Below, piece after piece: positions 13,154-25,300 of a DNA stretch of 64,000 nucleotides. The stretch's first letter is position 1. Each line of letters opens with the position of its first letter. The notes beneath the pieces were generated by a model. It ran no database searches. It saw nothing but the letters and a program-made list of their open reading frames with translations, and was not told the origin of the DNA. The DNA is taken from NCBI GenBank assembly GCA_947846985.1, contig CANTUZ010000026.1, positions 52,434,730 through 52,498,729 on the forward strand. The letters are read 5' to 3'. Position numbers and translations under genes: made by a program. This DNA is from Fratercula arctica. Its lineage: Eukaryota; Chordata; Aves; Charadriiformes; Alcidae.

Positions 13154-14385
13154 GATCCAAAAATACTTTGTGGAGAAAACGCTGTGGTTGCCCAGCATCA
13201 AAGATCAAACCACCTCAGCTGGAAAATTTTAATATTGCAGAATTAGAGGTTAAACTCCTAATTCAATGGAGATTATCTCAGATCTCCAGATCCTGCCAAA
13301 CCGTGCATTATCCTGAGACTGGTTCACCACAGGAATCTCATTTTCACTGCTTATATCCTGCAGAGGCTTTCCTTTTCCCCACAATACCAGTACTGAGTGG
13401 TGACATTTTAAAAACTATTTTGAGAGTCACCATTTTAACCTGCTTAGTTGCAAAGACAGATATTAGGTCTTCCACACATTTTTAGGCTCAGAATCCACAT
13501 TTTATAATTTCTTTCATGAAGTGAAACTAAGTGCCATGATCATTATTAAGATTGTCCTACCTTGAACCATAGTCACTTAGCCTTTTCACTTATTAATGAA
13601 ATAGCAAGGTAATTTTTTGTATGTGTATGCTCCAACAATGCAAAAGGAGTACCCATTGTCCATACATGCTTTGGTGCATAAGGAAAGACAAAGCAGTTAC
13701 CAATTACACTAAAGTACAGCTTCAGTTCATATGAGTAAAGCTAGGTCGAATAATTTCACTTCAACTATATCATTTTATAGCAGTTAAGAATCCCATCTAC
13801 GGTGATTTCTGTGTGAGAAATCAAATGTATATTGGTCAAGAAATTACAGTGTTAAAATTCCCATGGCAACATTAAATGGTCACACTACACTTATGGTTTG
13901 TGGTATTTTGGATTACTTGCTATACTGAGAAAGGCTTTTGTGAAGATTGTACAGTATATGCATTGCATCAGAATTAGTATTTACATGTAAATATTAACAT
14001 TTTAAATTCCTGACTGCTGTATATTTTAAATTCATAACTTCATTTCTGTATTAATATTATGTGTTTATTTTAATGAAATTTCTAAGAAAAAGAAAATGGA
14101 GATGGGAAAGAAGACAATTATCAAAAGAAGGAAAATAAAAAGGAATAGATACATGCTTCAATTCAAAACCATAAGCAAATAAAGCTCCCTGAGGCTGCAA
14201 CAAACATGCAGATGCCAATAGCAGCCTAGGTGACCTAGGCGTCTTCATCTCTGTCTTTTGTCTGTTCAACAATCACATGGTGAATTCTGTGTTTGTAATC
14301 CTACAATTCTTCTTGTAATGGACATTGTAAGCAATTTCTATTGTAATATTGCTAACACAAAACATGTAACTACATCATGTGATTG

Positions 14386-14527
14386 TCAGAGGCTAGCACC
14401 TGACAAGATGTCCTTGGAGTGCAGCAGGAGCTGGTTCTTCTGACTGTCAGCATCTGCCTCATTGTTGGCACTGGCTGTAGCACAAAAGGCTTCCTCATTT
14501 GTCAGCTGCATCTGCTTTGTGGGTGCC
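14386..14527 (-). CDS. Candidate exon of unrecognised minus-strand gene
   Basis: On the minus strand a pyrimidine-rich stretch ends in ATGATTAG at 14528-14536, and an open frame follows from 14527 down to a TGA at 14386. Its composition is protein-like: charged and polar, no homopolymers, with phrases such as QMQLTNEEAF, NNEADADSQ and LLLHSKDIL. A weak splice donor (CAG then GTGCTA) at 14400 would make it a 128-nt internal exon. Otherwise it ends at the stop after residues GASL. It joins in phase to the 42-nt segment at 16008-16049. A minus-strand AATAAA lies at about 14064-14069 and could serve a terminal exon. I do not recognise the protein family. It could equally be a chance open frame; only transcript or cross-species evidence would decide. 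Confidence 0.3.
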
Positions 14528-14618
14528 CTAATCATTCCAAAGAATGTAAAAGAAAGGTAAATGTAAAATCTGCAATCATACTTCATGACAAAAATGATAT
14601 AAAATTGGGGAGGAACTG

Positions 14619-14683
14619 TTTTGGTTTTGTTTGGTTTGGTATGACTCGTTTAGTTTGGCTTAGTTTGGTTTGGTTTGGTTTTC
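14619..14683. repeat. TTTGG-type imperfect short tandem repeat
   Basis: Imperfect array of GGTTT/TTTGG units, interrupted around 14640-14650. Confidence 0.8.
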
Positions 14684-15398
14684 ATATAGAAATTGTAAAA
14701 AAGTAAGTCTCTGGTCCATCCAGTGCAGTATTGTTTTCCAACAATCTTCATATGATTATGAGATATAGCCCATGTAACAACTGAGGATGTTAATCAGAAT
14801 GCTTTTTCTCATTTGAGGCCAGTCTGTCCTCCAAGTTTTCTTTCTGATAGATGTTGCATTTATCCTCTTTATTACTGCATAACTTAGAAAGTTGAATTCC
14901 ATAACCTGTGACGTTTACTCATGCTGATGGAAACCTGCATGGTGGTTGTTGTAGGTATCGTACTCTTGGCCTTAAGACATATAAAACATTACAGCATGTC
15001 AGACTGCATCTGCAAAATGAGGACATGGCATTTCTTATCTTTAATAACCTGTGGATCATTATGTTGCATCTGGAAGGATCACGCTACTCGCAATTTACAC
15101 AATGACCTCTTCAGTGAATTAAAACCTATTTCTGTGTACTCAGCGCCTTTTTTTCCAAAATAGTTTCAGTGCTTTGTTCTGCATTTCGTTGTACTTACCC
15201 CTGAAGATAATGAAGAAGTTTTGTCTTCTGATTTTTTCCTGAAGCCTTAAATTTAACAAAAAACTTTTTATAAAGTATGTGTCTCCTTATTGAATTTGGT
15301 ATAGGCTTCCTTTAAGTAGCCACAGTGGTTGTATTCAAGGAGTTCTTCCCTCCTTCAGTTTCCATGTTTTCCAATATAACCAGATTATGACTAATTAG

Positions 15399-15432
15399 TG
15401 TAACCAAATGTAACCAAAATGTAACCAAAATG
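15399..15432. repeat. Three copies of an approximately 11-base unit (TGTAACCAAA)
   Basis: The unit TGTAACCAAA(A) occurs three times in direct tandem, the second and third nearly exact. Confidence 0.85.
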
Positions 15433-16007
15433 AATCAAAGCAATCTATGTATCAGCTTCAACCATACTTAGATGATTCTGTAGGTGTTAATTGTTGTGTT
15501 GGTCTTTTTAGCTTGCATACTGATGTTATGTTTGTAAGATTGAGGGGACAATGATGCAAGAAAGCTAATACATGAAGGAATTTTGCAGGCGTTTCTTTCC
15601 AGCTTAGAAAATTCCCTCAGCATAAACATAAATCCAACTCTGTTCTTTTCCTCCTGCTTGGCATCAATGACATTTATGTTAGTCACAGGCATAGTACTAG
15701 ATCATAGCAGATAGTGACTATCATCTAAACACTGTGGATAGGTGGCCTTTAAAAAGGCACACAGCAGGGAATTTAAGTGTTCTTTCTGAAGAAATCTGGA
15801 AATCTTCACATTTGAGAGTAAACAATGCATCAGTTGTGAAAATCAACATTTCCAGTTTGGGAACTGTCAAGAGCTGACTGACTTTGGATATAGGAACTGG
15901 ATAAAATCTGAGGAAAACCAGCAAAACAACTCCAAATGTTACTGCAATGTCACCCACAAACATTAGTAGAATTGTGTTTCCCTGTGTCTGAAGGTAACGT
16001 TGCTTAC

Positions 16008-16049
16008 CTTAGGGACAGAGTACTGTGAAGAGTGTGCTCTTCCCTATCT
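16008..16049 (-). CDS. Candidate 42-nt exon of the same minus-strand gene
   Basis: On the minus strand, a good acceptor (CTTTCTTCCCTGCAG, ending at 16050) is followed by exactly 42 bases. A strong donor (CTAAG then GTAAGC, 16002-16007) comes next. One frame is open and reads DREEHTLHSTLSL, then two bases of an Arg codon. Those two bases are completed by the first base of the candidate exon at 14527, giving an uninterrupted frame across a 1.5-kb intron. Both splice sites are the best-looking acceptor and donor pair I found on this strand. No protein family is recognised. A match by chance remains possible, since splice-like hexamers recur every few kilobases. Confidence 0.33.
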
Positions 16050-16102
16050 CTGCAGGGAAGAAAGTTATTTCCAAAGAAGGCTGACATAATTTGAAACTAC
16101 TT

Positions 16103-16139
16103 TGTTGGTGTTGCTGTTGTTGTTGTCTTGTTTGTTTTT
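16103..16139. repeat. TTG-rich short repeat
   Basis: Imperfect (GTT)n tract; low complexity. Confidence 0.75.
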
Positions 16140-16689
16140 CCATCCTTGGGGAAGTTTTTTTGTCTTGTGGCAATGAGAAAGTCCTTGGGGTAGTTGAGTG
16201 TCCACAAGAGTCTTCTAGAAGGACTCAGCAGAGACCACTGCCAGAGTACTAATGAGTGTGGCTAATGGGGATCCAGCGGGTCACTCTCTTATGCTCTTTA
16301 TAATTCATCACTGGGGTGAATAGCAGCTTCCATAGTTAGCCTCTGTCATGTATGATCTACACATTTGGGAAGCTGAGGAAGGTCTGCGCTCACACGGAGA
16401 AGACATTTGAAAACTCCTCTTCTGACAGTCATTTGTATGCCTCCATCTTTTAGGTCATTCCCTGAGCACTTGGTGTGACTTTTAGGAATAATTGCTCTGG
16501 TGTGCTGAAGGCTATTTGAAAATAAATAAGTATGCTTTCTGTTTGCTTTATTATTTCCTCGTGAAAATTTATTTAGAGACCAGAAACTGCAGTCTTGACT
16601 ATCTGTATTCAATGGCCAACACCAGGAGCTCAGCTCCTCAAAATGCAGCCGTTTGTCTAAGTGCTTTAAGGATCAGTAGAGCTATCTAG

Positions 16690-17110
16690 CAACAGCCCAA
16701 ATTTGCCTGTTTTCCTCCTAATTGCCTGTTACTTTGTTGCAAATGGATGTTTTGAAATGCCAACTCACATTCACATTATGCATTTCACTATATCAACCCC
16801 ATCTAAACCAGGGATTGTTTCAAATTGCCTACCTTTCGGTTTTCATCCACATAGTTAGAGAGATTGCATGCTATTTCATAAATTAACAACAGTTTCTAAC
16901 CTGCTGATTCATTTGCAAGGGTGAAAGGTGAATGTTCAATGATTTCCACCACCGTTAACATAAACATTGACCTGATCGACTGCAGTGCTCCCTCTGTGCC
17001 ATAACATAGCCACAGATTTATCATTCCTGCCTCAGCTTTGCTCCAGGCACCTGATTAAAAAGCGCAGACCAATGTCTGCTTTTATCTGCTTGCTTTGATT
17101 TTCACTTTGG
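16690..17110. promoter_or_regulatory. Possible conserved non-coding element
   Basis: About 400 bases of even composition without slippage tracts. It has AT-rich homeobox-like cores (AAATTAACAAC near 16880, GTTAACATAAAC near 16955) and a GC-balanced second half. No open frame is credible. It could be an enhancer in a gene desert or a large intron; the call rests on texture alone. Confidence 0.22.
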
Positions 17111-18107
17111 AGCACTTTACCGGGACTGTACTCATGCCTCCCTGCTGCTCACATGCTTTGTGGCATTTATTGTCTGAGTTTTCCTCTCAGTGTGGCACCA
17201 AGGTCTAACTGTATAGTATACCTTCTGCATGCAAGGATAATCCACATCTTCCTCATCACTCTGCTATACTAGGTATGATTTCTATAATGTTGTGGATATA
17301 ATATGGAAAAAAAAAAAAATCACAGAAGTTCCTGGGATTTTCAAGTTGCCTCAGAAGACTAATAAAATTCACCATATGTTTTTTCTATCTGCTGTGAACC
17401 AGGCTTCACTTCTTAAATCCATGCAAGAAGCTAAAGGTTTAGTGTGATGATGTCATCTAGACAAATAGTTTACCAGAGTTACTGCTATTAATCATGGCTT
17501 ACGATTGGTCTGTTTAAAACCACATGGGGCATAGCACTAGTACAAAAAAGTTTATTAGGAAAAATGGCTTTTCCTAGAAAGTAAACTAAGTAAAGAAGTG
17601 AAGACTTATTGAACTTGCACATGACTGGGTAAAAAGAAAAAAAAAAAAAGGAAGATTGAAGATTAAACTACTCAGTATTGCTTAAAATGCAGAACCTTTC
17701 AAATAAAAGACTGGGTTTCATGTTAATCTCTTTATCCACACAAAAATTCTAAGAGAAGGAGAAGGCATTTCAATGTCTAAGAAATAGTGGCAGTTGTTTA
17801 AAAATGGATGCATGACAATATTTACTTTCAACTTTTATAGATTTTTCCAGTCTGTTGTTTTACTGTTTTACTATTAATACAAAAATTCCATTATCTATCA
17901 ATGCCTGTCTTTAGTTTTGAAGAGTTTGATACAAAATTAATCACAGACTAGAAACTTCCAGGTCTGATACAAATTCCTTTGCTGGAGCAAAGCCAGGTCT
18001 GCAAAGACTGATAAATAAAAATATACAAAAATGTGAAATATTTTGCTTTAGTAGTAGAAAGTATCTTCTTCCAAGGTCTGGAAGCAATATTAAATAACAT
18101 TGCTACC

Positions 18108-18159
18108 CCCTGCACTCCCCCCCCACTCCCCCCCGAATTTAAAAAAAAAAAAAAAAAAA
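18108..18159. repeat. C-rich block followed by A19
   Basis: C runs (18108-18134) lead within a few bases into an uninterrupted A19 (18141-18159). This could be slippage or the tail of a decayed retrocopy. Confidence 0.8.
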
Positions 18160-19036
18160 CCTATAAATGTATTCAGCAGTTATATGAGTTTAAGAGGAAA
18201 TAGTAAGGTCATCTATAAACGAAAAGAGGCTAAAATGACTGTCGCACAACTAACTGCCTTTATTCTTCAAGGGTTACAATAAATTGATAAATAGCCGTGA
18301 TTGGATTTTTTCTTCATGTATCGCTGTGGTATTTTTGATTACTTATAGATCTTCAAACCTTCCCATGAAGTGTTTACCTTCCATACATGACACAGACAAC
18401 AAACTGAGCGATGACCTGAGCATTTGGAGGTATTTTCAAAGACAGTCAACACTGGCTTTTCAAGTCCATAGAAATCACACAGTTATAACATTCTAAAAAT
18501 GGTAGCAAGGTCAGGTCATCTTTTAATGATTTTGAAAGTTTTAATGATTGTGAATTTATTTAAATTTGAAAATCCCTGTAAATCCATAATCTGTAATTCT
18601 ATTTTTTCCCTGATCAGCTAACATAGGAGTTAAATTAGAAATAATGCTAACCAAACAGGGTGTTTTTGATTATTCCTAAGATATATTAACAAACATCTAC
18701 CTTAAAATACCTCTTTATTTTTTTAGACACTCAGTTCAAACTGATAATCCTGAATCAAGACCTTACAGATGAGGATTAAAGGGAGTGCGGGGACAGATGC
18801 CATTACAGTGGGGGTCTGCTACAGGCCACCCAACCAGGAAGATCGAGCAGATGAGGCCCTCTATAGGCAGACAGGAGCAGCCTCACATTCACAAGTCCTG
18901 ATCCTCATGAGGGACCTCAGCCACCCTCATAACTGTTGGAGGGAAAACACAGGAGGACATAAGCAATCCAGGAGGTTCCTGGAAGACCTCAATGAAAACT
19001 TCCTTCTCCAGGTGACAGAGGAGCCAACACACAGAG

Positions 19037-19777
19037 GTGCCATGCTGGACCCCAACCAAGGAGGGGCTGGTGGGGAACGTGAAGGTCAGGAGCAGCCTTG
19101 GCTGCAGTGACCATGAGATGGTGGAGTTCAAGCACCTTAGGGTGGTGAGGAGGGCGCACAGTAAGCTCGCTACCCTGGATTTCAGGAGAGCAGATTTTGG
19201 CCTCTTCAGGGATCTCCTTGGTAGAGTACTGCGGGATAAAGGCCTGGAAGGAAGAGAGGCCCAAGAAAGCTGCTTAATATTCAAGGATCACCTCCTCCAA
19301 GCTCAGGAGCTATGCGTCCCAACAAAGAGCAAGTTGGGCAAAAGTGCCAGGAGGCCTGCATGGATGAACAAGAAGTTCCAGGAGAAACTTAAACTGAAAA
19401 AGGAAGCCTACAGAGGATGGAAGCAAGGACAGGTAGCCTGGGAGGAATACAGAGAAATTGCCCAAACAGCCAGGGATCAGGTTAGGAAAGTCAAAGCCCA
19501 GACAGAACTGAATCTGGCCAGGGACGTCAAGGACAACAAGAAAGGCTTCTATAGGTATGTCCATGATAAAAGGAAGACTAGGGGAAATGTGGGCCCCTTC
19601 TGGAAGGAAATGGAAGACCAGGTCACCCAGGATATGGACAAGGCTGAGGTACTCAATGACTTTTTTGCCCCAGTCTCCACTGGCAAGGGCTCTGGCTACA
19701 CGGCCCAAGTCCCAGCAGGCAAAAGCAGGCCCCAGGACAATGAGGAACCTCCCACTGTAGAAGACGACCAGGTATGA
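19037..19777 (+). pseudogene. CR1 ORF2 fragment: endonuclease C-terminus and linker
   Basis: This is the longest open frame in the window (246 codons). It is the middle of CR1 ORF2, which in an intact element encodes endonuclease plus reverse transcriptase for target-primed copying in the nucleus. The segment holds the endonuclease SDH motif ([10 protein letters not shown], roughly residues 21-30) and the lysine- and arginine-rich linker before the reverse transcriptase fingers. It reaches the EDDQV phrase just before a stop at 19775-19777. The true ORF2 start is absent, so the first Met is not biological. It is frameshifted against the upstream endonuclease part (18769-19110) and cut off from the reverse transcriptase part downstream. 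It is a decaying remnant with no expected product. Confidence 0.9.
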
Positions 19778-20130
19778 GCCCATCTGAGGAATATGAGGGT
19801 GCACAAGTCCATGGCACGTGATAAGATTCATCCTCAAATCCTGACGGAACTGGTGGATGAAATTGCTAGGCGACTATCCATCATAACTGAGAAGTAGTGG
19901 CAGAGTGAAGTTCCCACCGACTGGAAAAGGGGAAACATAATGCCCATTTTTTAAAAGTGAAAAAAGGAAGATCTGGGGAAGTACAGGCCAGCCAGTCTCA
20001 CCTCTGTGCCGGGCAAGATCATGGAGCAGATGCTCCTGGAAACTCTACTAAGGCATATGTAAAATAAGGAGTTGACTGGTGACAGCCAACATGGCTTCAC
20101 TAAGGGCAAATCGGGCTTGACAACTTTGGT

Positions 20131-20480
20131 GGCTTTCTAGGATGGTGTTGCAGCATTGGTGGATAAGGGAAGAGCAACTGACGTCATCTACCTGGACTTG
20201 TGCAAAGCATTTGACACTTTCCCACGTGACATCCCTGTCTCTAAATTGGAGAGGAACTGGCTGCATGGCTGCAGTCAAAGAGTTGCAGTCAATGGTTCAA
20301 TGTGCAAGTGGTGACCAGGGATGAGAGGGATTACTCAGGGGTCAGTAGTAGGACCAGTGCTGTTAAACATCTTTGTTGGCGACATGAATGGTGGGCTTGA
20401 GTGCACCCTCAGGAAGCTTGAGGATGACACCAGGCTGTGTGATGCAATAGACACACTGGAGGGAAGGGATGCCATCTAGA
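20131..20480 (+). pseudogene. CR1 reverse transcriptase remnant
   Basis: The palm region of CR1 reverse transcriptase is spread over interrupted frames. [18 protein letters not shown] carries the first catalytic Asp of motif A. ITQGSVVGPVL is motif B. LRKLEDDTRLCDAIDTLEG is motif C with the usual ADD changed to EDD. A deletion removes the residues between KLER and NWLHG. Stops after MCKW and after EGRDAI break the frame. The same deletion and stop-adjacent wording recur in the inverted copy at 27153-27437. Confidence 0.88.
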
Positions 20481-21427
20481 GGGACTTTGATAGGCCTCAG
20501 AGGTGGACCCGAGCAAACCTCATGAAGTTCAACAAGGCCGAGTGGAAGGTCCTGCACATGGGTGAGGGCAATCCCAAGCATAAATACAGGCTGGGCGGAG
20601 AATGGCTTGAGAGCAGCCCTGAGGAGAAGGACTTGGGGGGGGATGTTGATTGATGAAAAGCTCAGCATGACCCAAAGTATGCTTGCATCCCAGAAAGCCA
20701 ACTGCATCCTGGGCTGCATCAAAAGAAGTGTGGCCAGCAGGTCAAGGAAGGTGAATCCGTTCCTCTACTCCACTCTCGCTAAGACCCCACCTGGAGTACT
20801 GCATCTAGCTCTGGGGCCCCCAACATAAGAAGGACATGGACCTGTTGGACTGAGTCCAGAGGAGGGCCACAAAGATAATCAGAGGGCTGGAGCACCTCTC
20901 CTATCAAGACAGGTTGAGAGAGTTGGAGTTGTTCAGCCTGGGGAAGAAAAAGCTCCAGGGAGACCTTCTAGCAGCCTTACAGGGGGCCTACAGGAAAGAT
21001 GCAGAGGGACGCTATCAAGGTGTGACAGGATGAGTGGTAATGTGATAGTTATAGGATGAGTTGTAATGGTTTCAATCTGAAAGAGAGTGGATTAAGATTA
21101 GATATTAGGAAGAAATTCTTTACTGTGAGGGTGGCAAGAGACTAGAACAGGTTGCCCAGAGAAGTTGTGGATCACCCATCCCTGGAAGTGTTCAAGGCCA
21201 GGTTGGATAAGACTTCGACCAACCTAGTCTAGCAGAAGGTGTCCCTAAGTTTCTACCAAGTTCCTACCCAGTTGGGTAGAACTAGATGATCTTTAAGGTC
21301 TCTTCCAACTCTAACCATTCTACTGTTCTATGATTCTATGAACAATACTCATTTAACATGAGTTCTTTTATGTTATAAAATCTAACATGCTTTTTTCTTG
21401 ACTATCTAGTATGATTTTAGTGGCGGG

Positions 21428-21445
21428 AAAAAAAAAAAAAAAAAA
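21428..21445. repeat. Poly-A tract (18 nt)
   Basis: Uninterrupted A run about 90 bases after the CR1 3' end. CR1 lacks a poly-A tail, so this is an unrelated simple tract. Confidence 0.85.
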
Positions 21446-22363
21446 GAAAAAATCCAGCCCATGAGTTTTTGGTTTGCTCTTGCCTTAATAGCTCAAGAGA
21501 TGGCATAGGTTATGAGAGGTCTAACTTGGTAGTCAAAGGTATATAATAAGCTCCTGTGACCAGAAATTGAAATCAGTTAAAAATGAAAGAGCAATTAATC
21601 TGTTGGAACAGACAACAGATGAGCACTCTGACACTCAGAAGTTTAAATCATGACTAGATAGATGCCTTCCTTAATTATATGCTGTAATTCAACCACACAT
21701 TTCATGTTGAGGCTGATCCAACACGTTTATAATGATTACATGAGTATAATGACCCAGTCTGGTCTTTATTAAACATATCTAGCTAAAACAAGTTGGTTGT
21801 AATGAAATATTTTGATTAATAAAGTATGATTTCTGTGACAGCAAAAATCGACTTCAGTTTTACTCTTGCTAGATTGGGACAGGTTCTTAGATGCCATTGA
21901 TTAGCAGAACTTCCCTGAATGCAGCACTTTCTGCTATATATACACCATCTGAGGAATTTCATTTTGTGCCTGCAGAGATAAAAGAAGTCTCTTTTTGGTC
22001 CTATATAGCAGGCCAGGTATAAGAAGTCATTGTAACAGTAAGAGGATAATGGCTGTGGGGGCCAAAGCAGTTGTCAGAACTTTTTTTTTTGACAGGAAAC
22101 AGTGTATTTGATAAAACTGAAATATCTGTGATGGATTTCTGCTTTCTAGGAGATGGTTTGAGTAGTCACATCAGAACTGAAAATTATGAATGTTTCTGCC
22201 TTTGAAATAAATACTGTTTTCTTAAAGAATGTCAATGGTTTGAAGTAATATTTTTTCTTTACAGCCTTTTGCAACATTTCCTTTAGCATGTGTTAGTAGC
22301 TAGTTGTCCAAGACAACTCCATTTACTTTGCTTTTTTCCTCTCTTCTTCTTTCCTACCCACTG

Positions 22364-22380
22364 AAAAAAAAAAAAAAAAA
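22364..22380. repeat. Poly-A tract (17 nt)
   Basis: Uninterrupted A run preceded by a C/T-rich stretch (22330-22361). Confidence 0.85.
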
Positions 22381-25300
22381 TAGTACGTTTTAAGGGAAAG
22401 GAACTGACTAGTGCAGGAGAAAAAAAGGAAAAATTAGCCGTGTGAGTCCTTCACCTGACTGGGGAGGGAACAATGAACCATTGACAATAAACCTTAAAAC
22501 AAATGGGTGTAGGTACTTTAGATATTTATATTACTCATACCATTTTGCCCCATGCCATGGGGGCTTTAGACGGGACTTGAAACAAAATCCCATTTAAATT
22601 TCATCAGTCAGTTTCAAAATTTTTCTTCTTAAAAGTGGCAAAATGTTATCTCATCTTGTCTGTACAACCCATCGAACAGGCTGCACTGACAGTCTGGTGG
22701 GCATGGTAGTAAGACAAAAAGTACAAGTTCAAGATAAATGATAATCTGTGTGCTCTAAATCTTGGTGTACTCACAGCATGACAGAGGGACATGCTATGTG
22801 AGGGAGAGGGAAGAACTTTGGTCATGCTGGAGGAGCAGGAAAAGGTTTGACATTCCTGGCATATGCCACATGAGCCTTAGAGACTACTGTATCACTAACA
22901 GTGTTGTGACAGTTTAGCTGGGTGAAAAGAGCATGACTTGCCAAATAATTTTCATGCCAAGCTAATAAGACCTGACCTGTGAAGCTCTCTCTCACATAGC
23001 AAAACACAGTACACATTACTTAACAAATAGGAACAGACTGAGCTTTACACTTCTAACCCAATTGAGTTCAGCAAAAGAGATATAATTACTATTGTCTAGA
23101 ATGGAGCAGTGCTCTTAAAGTTAAGTGGTCAAATAACCAAGTCTTCATCTCTAAAGTACTCAGTTTCATAATACTTGTTACATCTAATCAGCCAGGCAGA
23201 ATTAATAGCATGGGAGGGCCTCATCTGATTACAGTGGTTCTGCTAAGTGTGGCACCATCAATATTTCAAAATAAAAGGTGTCGAATGAATCAAAACAACT
23301 TGTTTCAATCTCCCAGGTTAGGACTCTCATGCTTTTCCTATTTGCTGAATAAAATATAGAAATGCCAACAGCTTTTATAGTTACTTTATATTCTATATGA
23401 ACTGCAGTAGGTTTTGAAGTATCCACATAACTGCAGGCAGTTGTTTAGCTAAAATCCTTTACACTTCTATGGGAGAAAACAATACTTGAAAAAAAAAGGG
23501 AAGGGATAAAGGGAGGGGCGGCAATCAAGTACAGTAAGCATAAGGTACTGTTTATCCCTTCCTTGGCACTAATGGAGTACTTTTACTGAATAAAAGTAAA
23601 ATACTAATAAAAAAGGAAAAAAATTGGTGGTTGGTTTGGGTTTTTTTTGGTTTGTATTGCTTGGTTTTTTTTCCCCCCACATGGAATATAGTGGTAGTAT
23701 CAAATTTGCTTGCTTTCTTTCCTCTCTATATGAATATAAAGAAATTGAGTTATGCTTTATAACATACAGACAGTGTCACAAACATGTCTGTTCAGTGGAT
23801 CCATAGGTGGATCTCATATCTCAGTAGTAAACCAAAGTTTATCTTGCTATTCATCAGTAATATAAAATGTTCTGACTTTTCAAAGGAAAACTTTTCATAT
23901 CAGTTGAAAATGTCAAAATAACTCATCTTGACATTTTACAAAATAATTTTTTTTCTGAACTTCTTTGTTTCATGAACATTTTTGCTATCATACATCTTAA
24001 TACTCCTTTGAGTTGAAAACAATTGTTGAAATATTAGGACAGAAATGCCATTCTTGAAATATTTCCACTGAGCTTGATAACAACAATGGGCAATTTCAAC
24101 TTTGTCTTCCCAATAAAGTTGTCTGTATCGTTAGTGGGACTAATATCATGCATATTTTCAGATGTCAGTACGTTGTTCTTGGGTATTGATCAGTTACTAA
24201 ATAACCATGCATACATGGTCTATAGCACAGATTTTCTTTATCTTTGGTGTTTTTTATGTGTTTTTTGGTTTTTTTTTTTTTTGACATCATGAGCTCCTTT
24301 CTAAGTTTACAGGTCCCTTAGCATAGTTGGAAGAACAATTTTATTTCATAGCAAGTAAACTGTACAGATTTACTGGCATTTAGTGCAAGTAACAAGTTAT
24401 AAAAACCTGGTCCTACTAAGAAGTACAAAAACTGTGTGGAATGTACACTTCAAAGAAGAAAAACCTTAGAAACGAGTTTATGACTGAAGGTTGAAAACTA
24501 ATCATAGTTAGAGAGGTATGAGAATAGCTAATTTATGTACTTGTGAAGATGTTACTTTATGTTTAAGATTGGAATGAATAGTCTGAAAAATTACTCCTTT
24601 TTCTTTGCCACTTTAATTTTTTTTGATGGAGATAAGTCTATTTGACAGGAAGAAAAAAATTTATGACAGAAATTTTATGATTAGTGTTACTACCTTCTCT
24701 GTTGGTATTTCAGGAAAATGCCTTGTCTGTTAGTAGTGGAAGTTGGATTATCCATGAACTGTAATATCTATATAGAGACAATTTGTTGGAAAATTATCTC
24801 TGTTTTTTCTACTGCCCAACAGTCCAAGTTAGAGCAGCTGGGGAAAACTTATGTTGAGAAAGAAGCCCTAAGGATTTTGCTGTTTATTGGATGCTGAATC
24901 TGGATTAGGGGAAATCCCAATATTTATCATGAGACTCTAGTAACTTTATAGTGGAGTCACCTTTTCATGTTTGACATCTAGGTCAAAGAGCTCAAGACAT
25001 GCTACTTCTACTGGAGTAATACACTTCCTTTTTCTTAGTCTGCCACATAACCTGCTAAGATCTGATTTATAGTTTTACTAAAGCAATTAAGAAAAGTGTA
25101 TTAATAGTACCAATTAACTGATATAATCCCCATGACACATCATAGCAGATCAACAGCCAATGCAGCACTCTCTTAGCTGATCAGAAGAGCCAAGTCTATC
25201 ACCTGGGGTCTCCTCACAAGATCATTCTGTGCATCCATGCATCTGCAGTCAGATTCCCACAGAAATTCTCTCATTTTACCCTATTTTCTTGTTTTAATCT

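Larger units (their letters stand above)
12593..18765. other. Unique sequence with candidate minus-strand exons
   Basis: Simple tracts include a T31 run at 13122-13152, a TTTGG-rich tract at 14619-14683, an 11-base direct repeat at 15399-15432 and a C-rich/poly-A block at 18108-18159. Two exon-like segments on the minus strand (14386-14527 and 16008-16049) are listed separately, as is a long complex patch at 16690-17110. The remainder shows no gene or transposon. Confidence 0.5.
18766..21341 (+). mobile_element. CR1 LINE, longest copy (endonuclease to 3' end)
   Basis: This is a plus-strand CR1 retrotransposon, 5'-truncated inside the apurinic-type endonuclease domain. The first readable segment carries GVCYRPPNQE (near 18806). 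The catalytic GDFN box is altered to LMRDLSHPHNCW (near 18900-18942). After a frameshift near 19050, a 246-codon frame (19037-19777) carries the SDH box as [11 protein letters not shown], followed by the linker region ([28 protein letters not shown]). The reverse transcriptase domain follows with several stops. [23 protein letters not shown] and ITQGSVVGP are visible, and the catalytic ADD box is changed to LEDDTRL near 20430. A roughly 12-residue in-frame deletion lies just after KLER. The 3' end has RKKFFT-like text, CTTCCAACTCTAACCATTC and the octamer repeat TGTTCTATGATTCTATGA, ending at 21341. It is non-functional. It is partly near-identical to the inverted copy at 26.3-27.8 kb. Confidence 0.95.

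Noticed and set aside
14225..14240. Near-palindrome CCTAGGTGACCTAGG
   Set aside because: A single 15-base palindrome with no partner or context; expected occasionally by chance.
16346..16612. 88-codon minus-strand frame with an acceptor and a GTGAGC donor near 16394
   Set aside because: Its exit phase does not match the entry of the 42-nt candidate at 16049, and the segment lacks other support.
18889..19284. Two overlapping minus-strand frames of 131 and 91 codons
   Set aside because: Both are antisense to the CR1 endonuclease segment and have no independent support.
19310..19837. 175-codon minus-strand open frame inside the CR1 copy
   Set aside because: It is the antisense shadow of CR1 ORF2 (linker region); its composition follows the sense codons.
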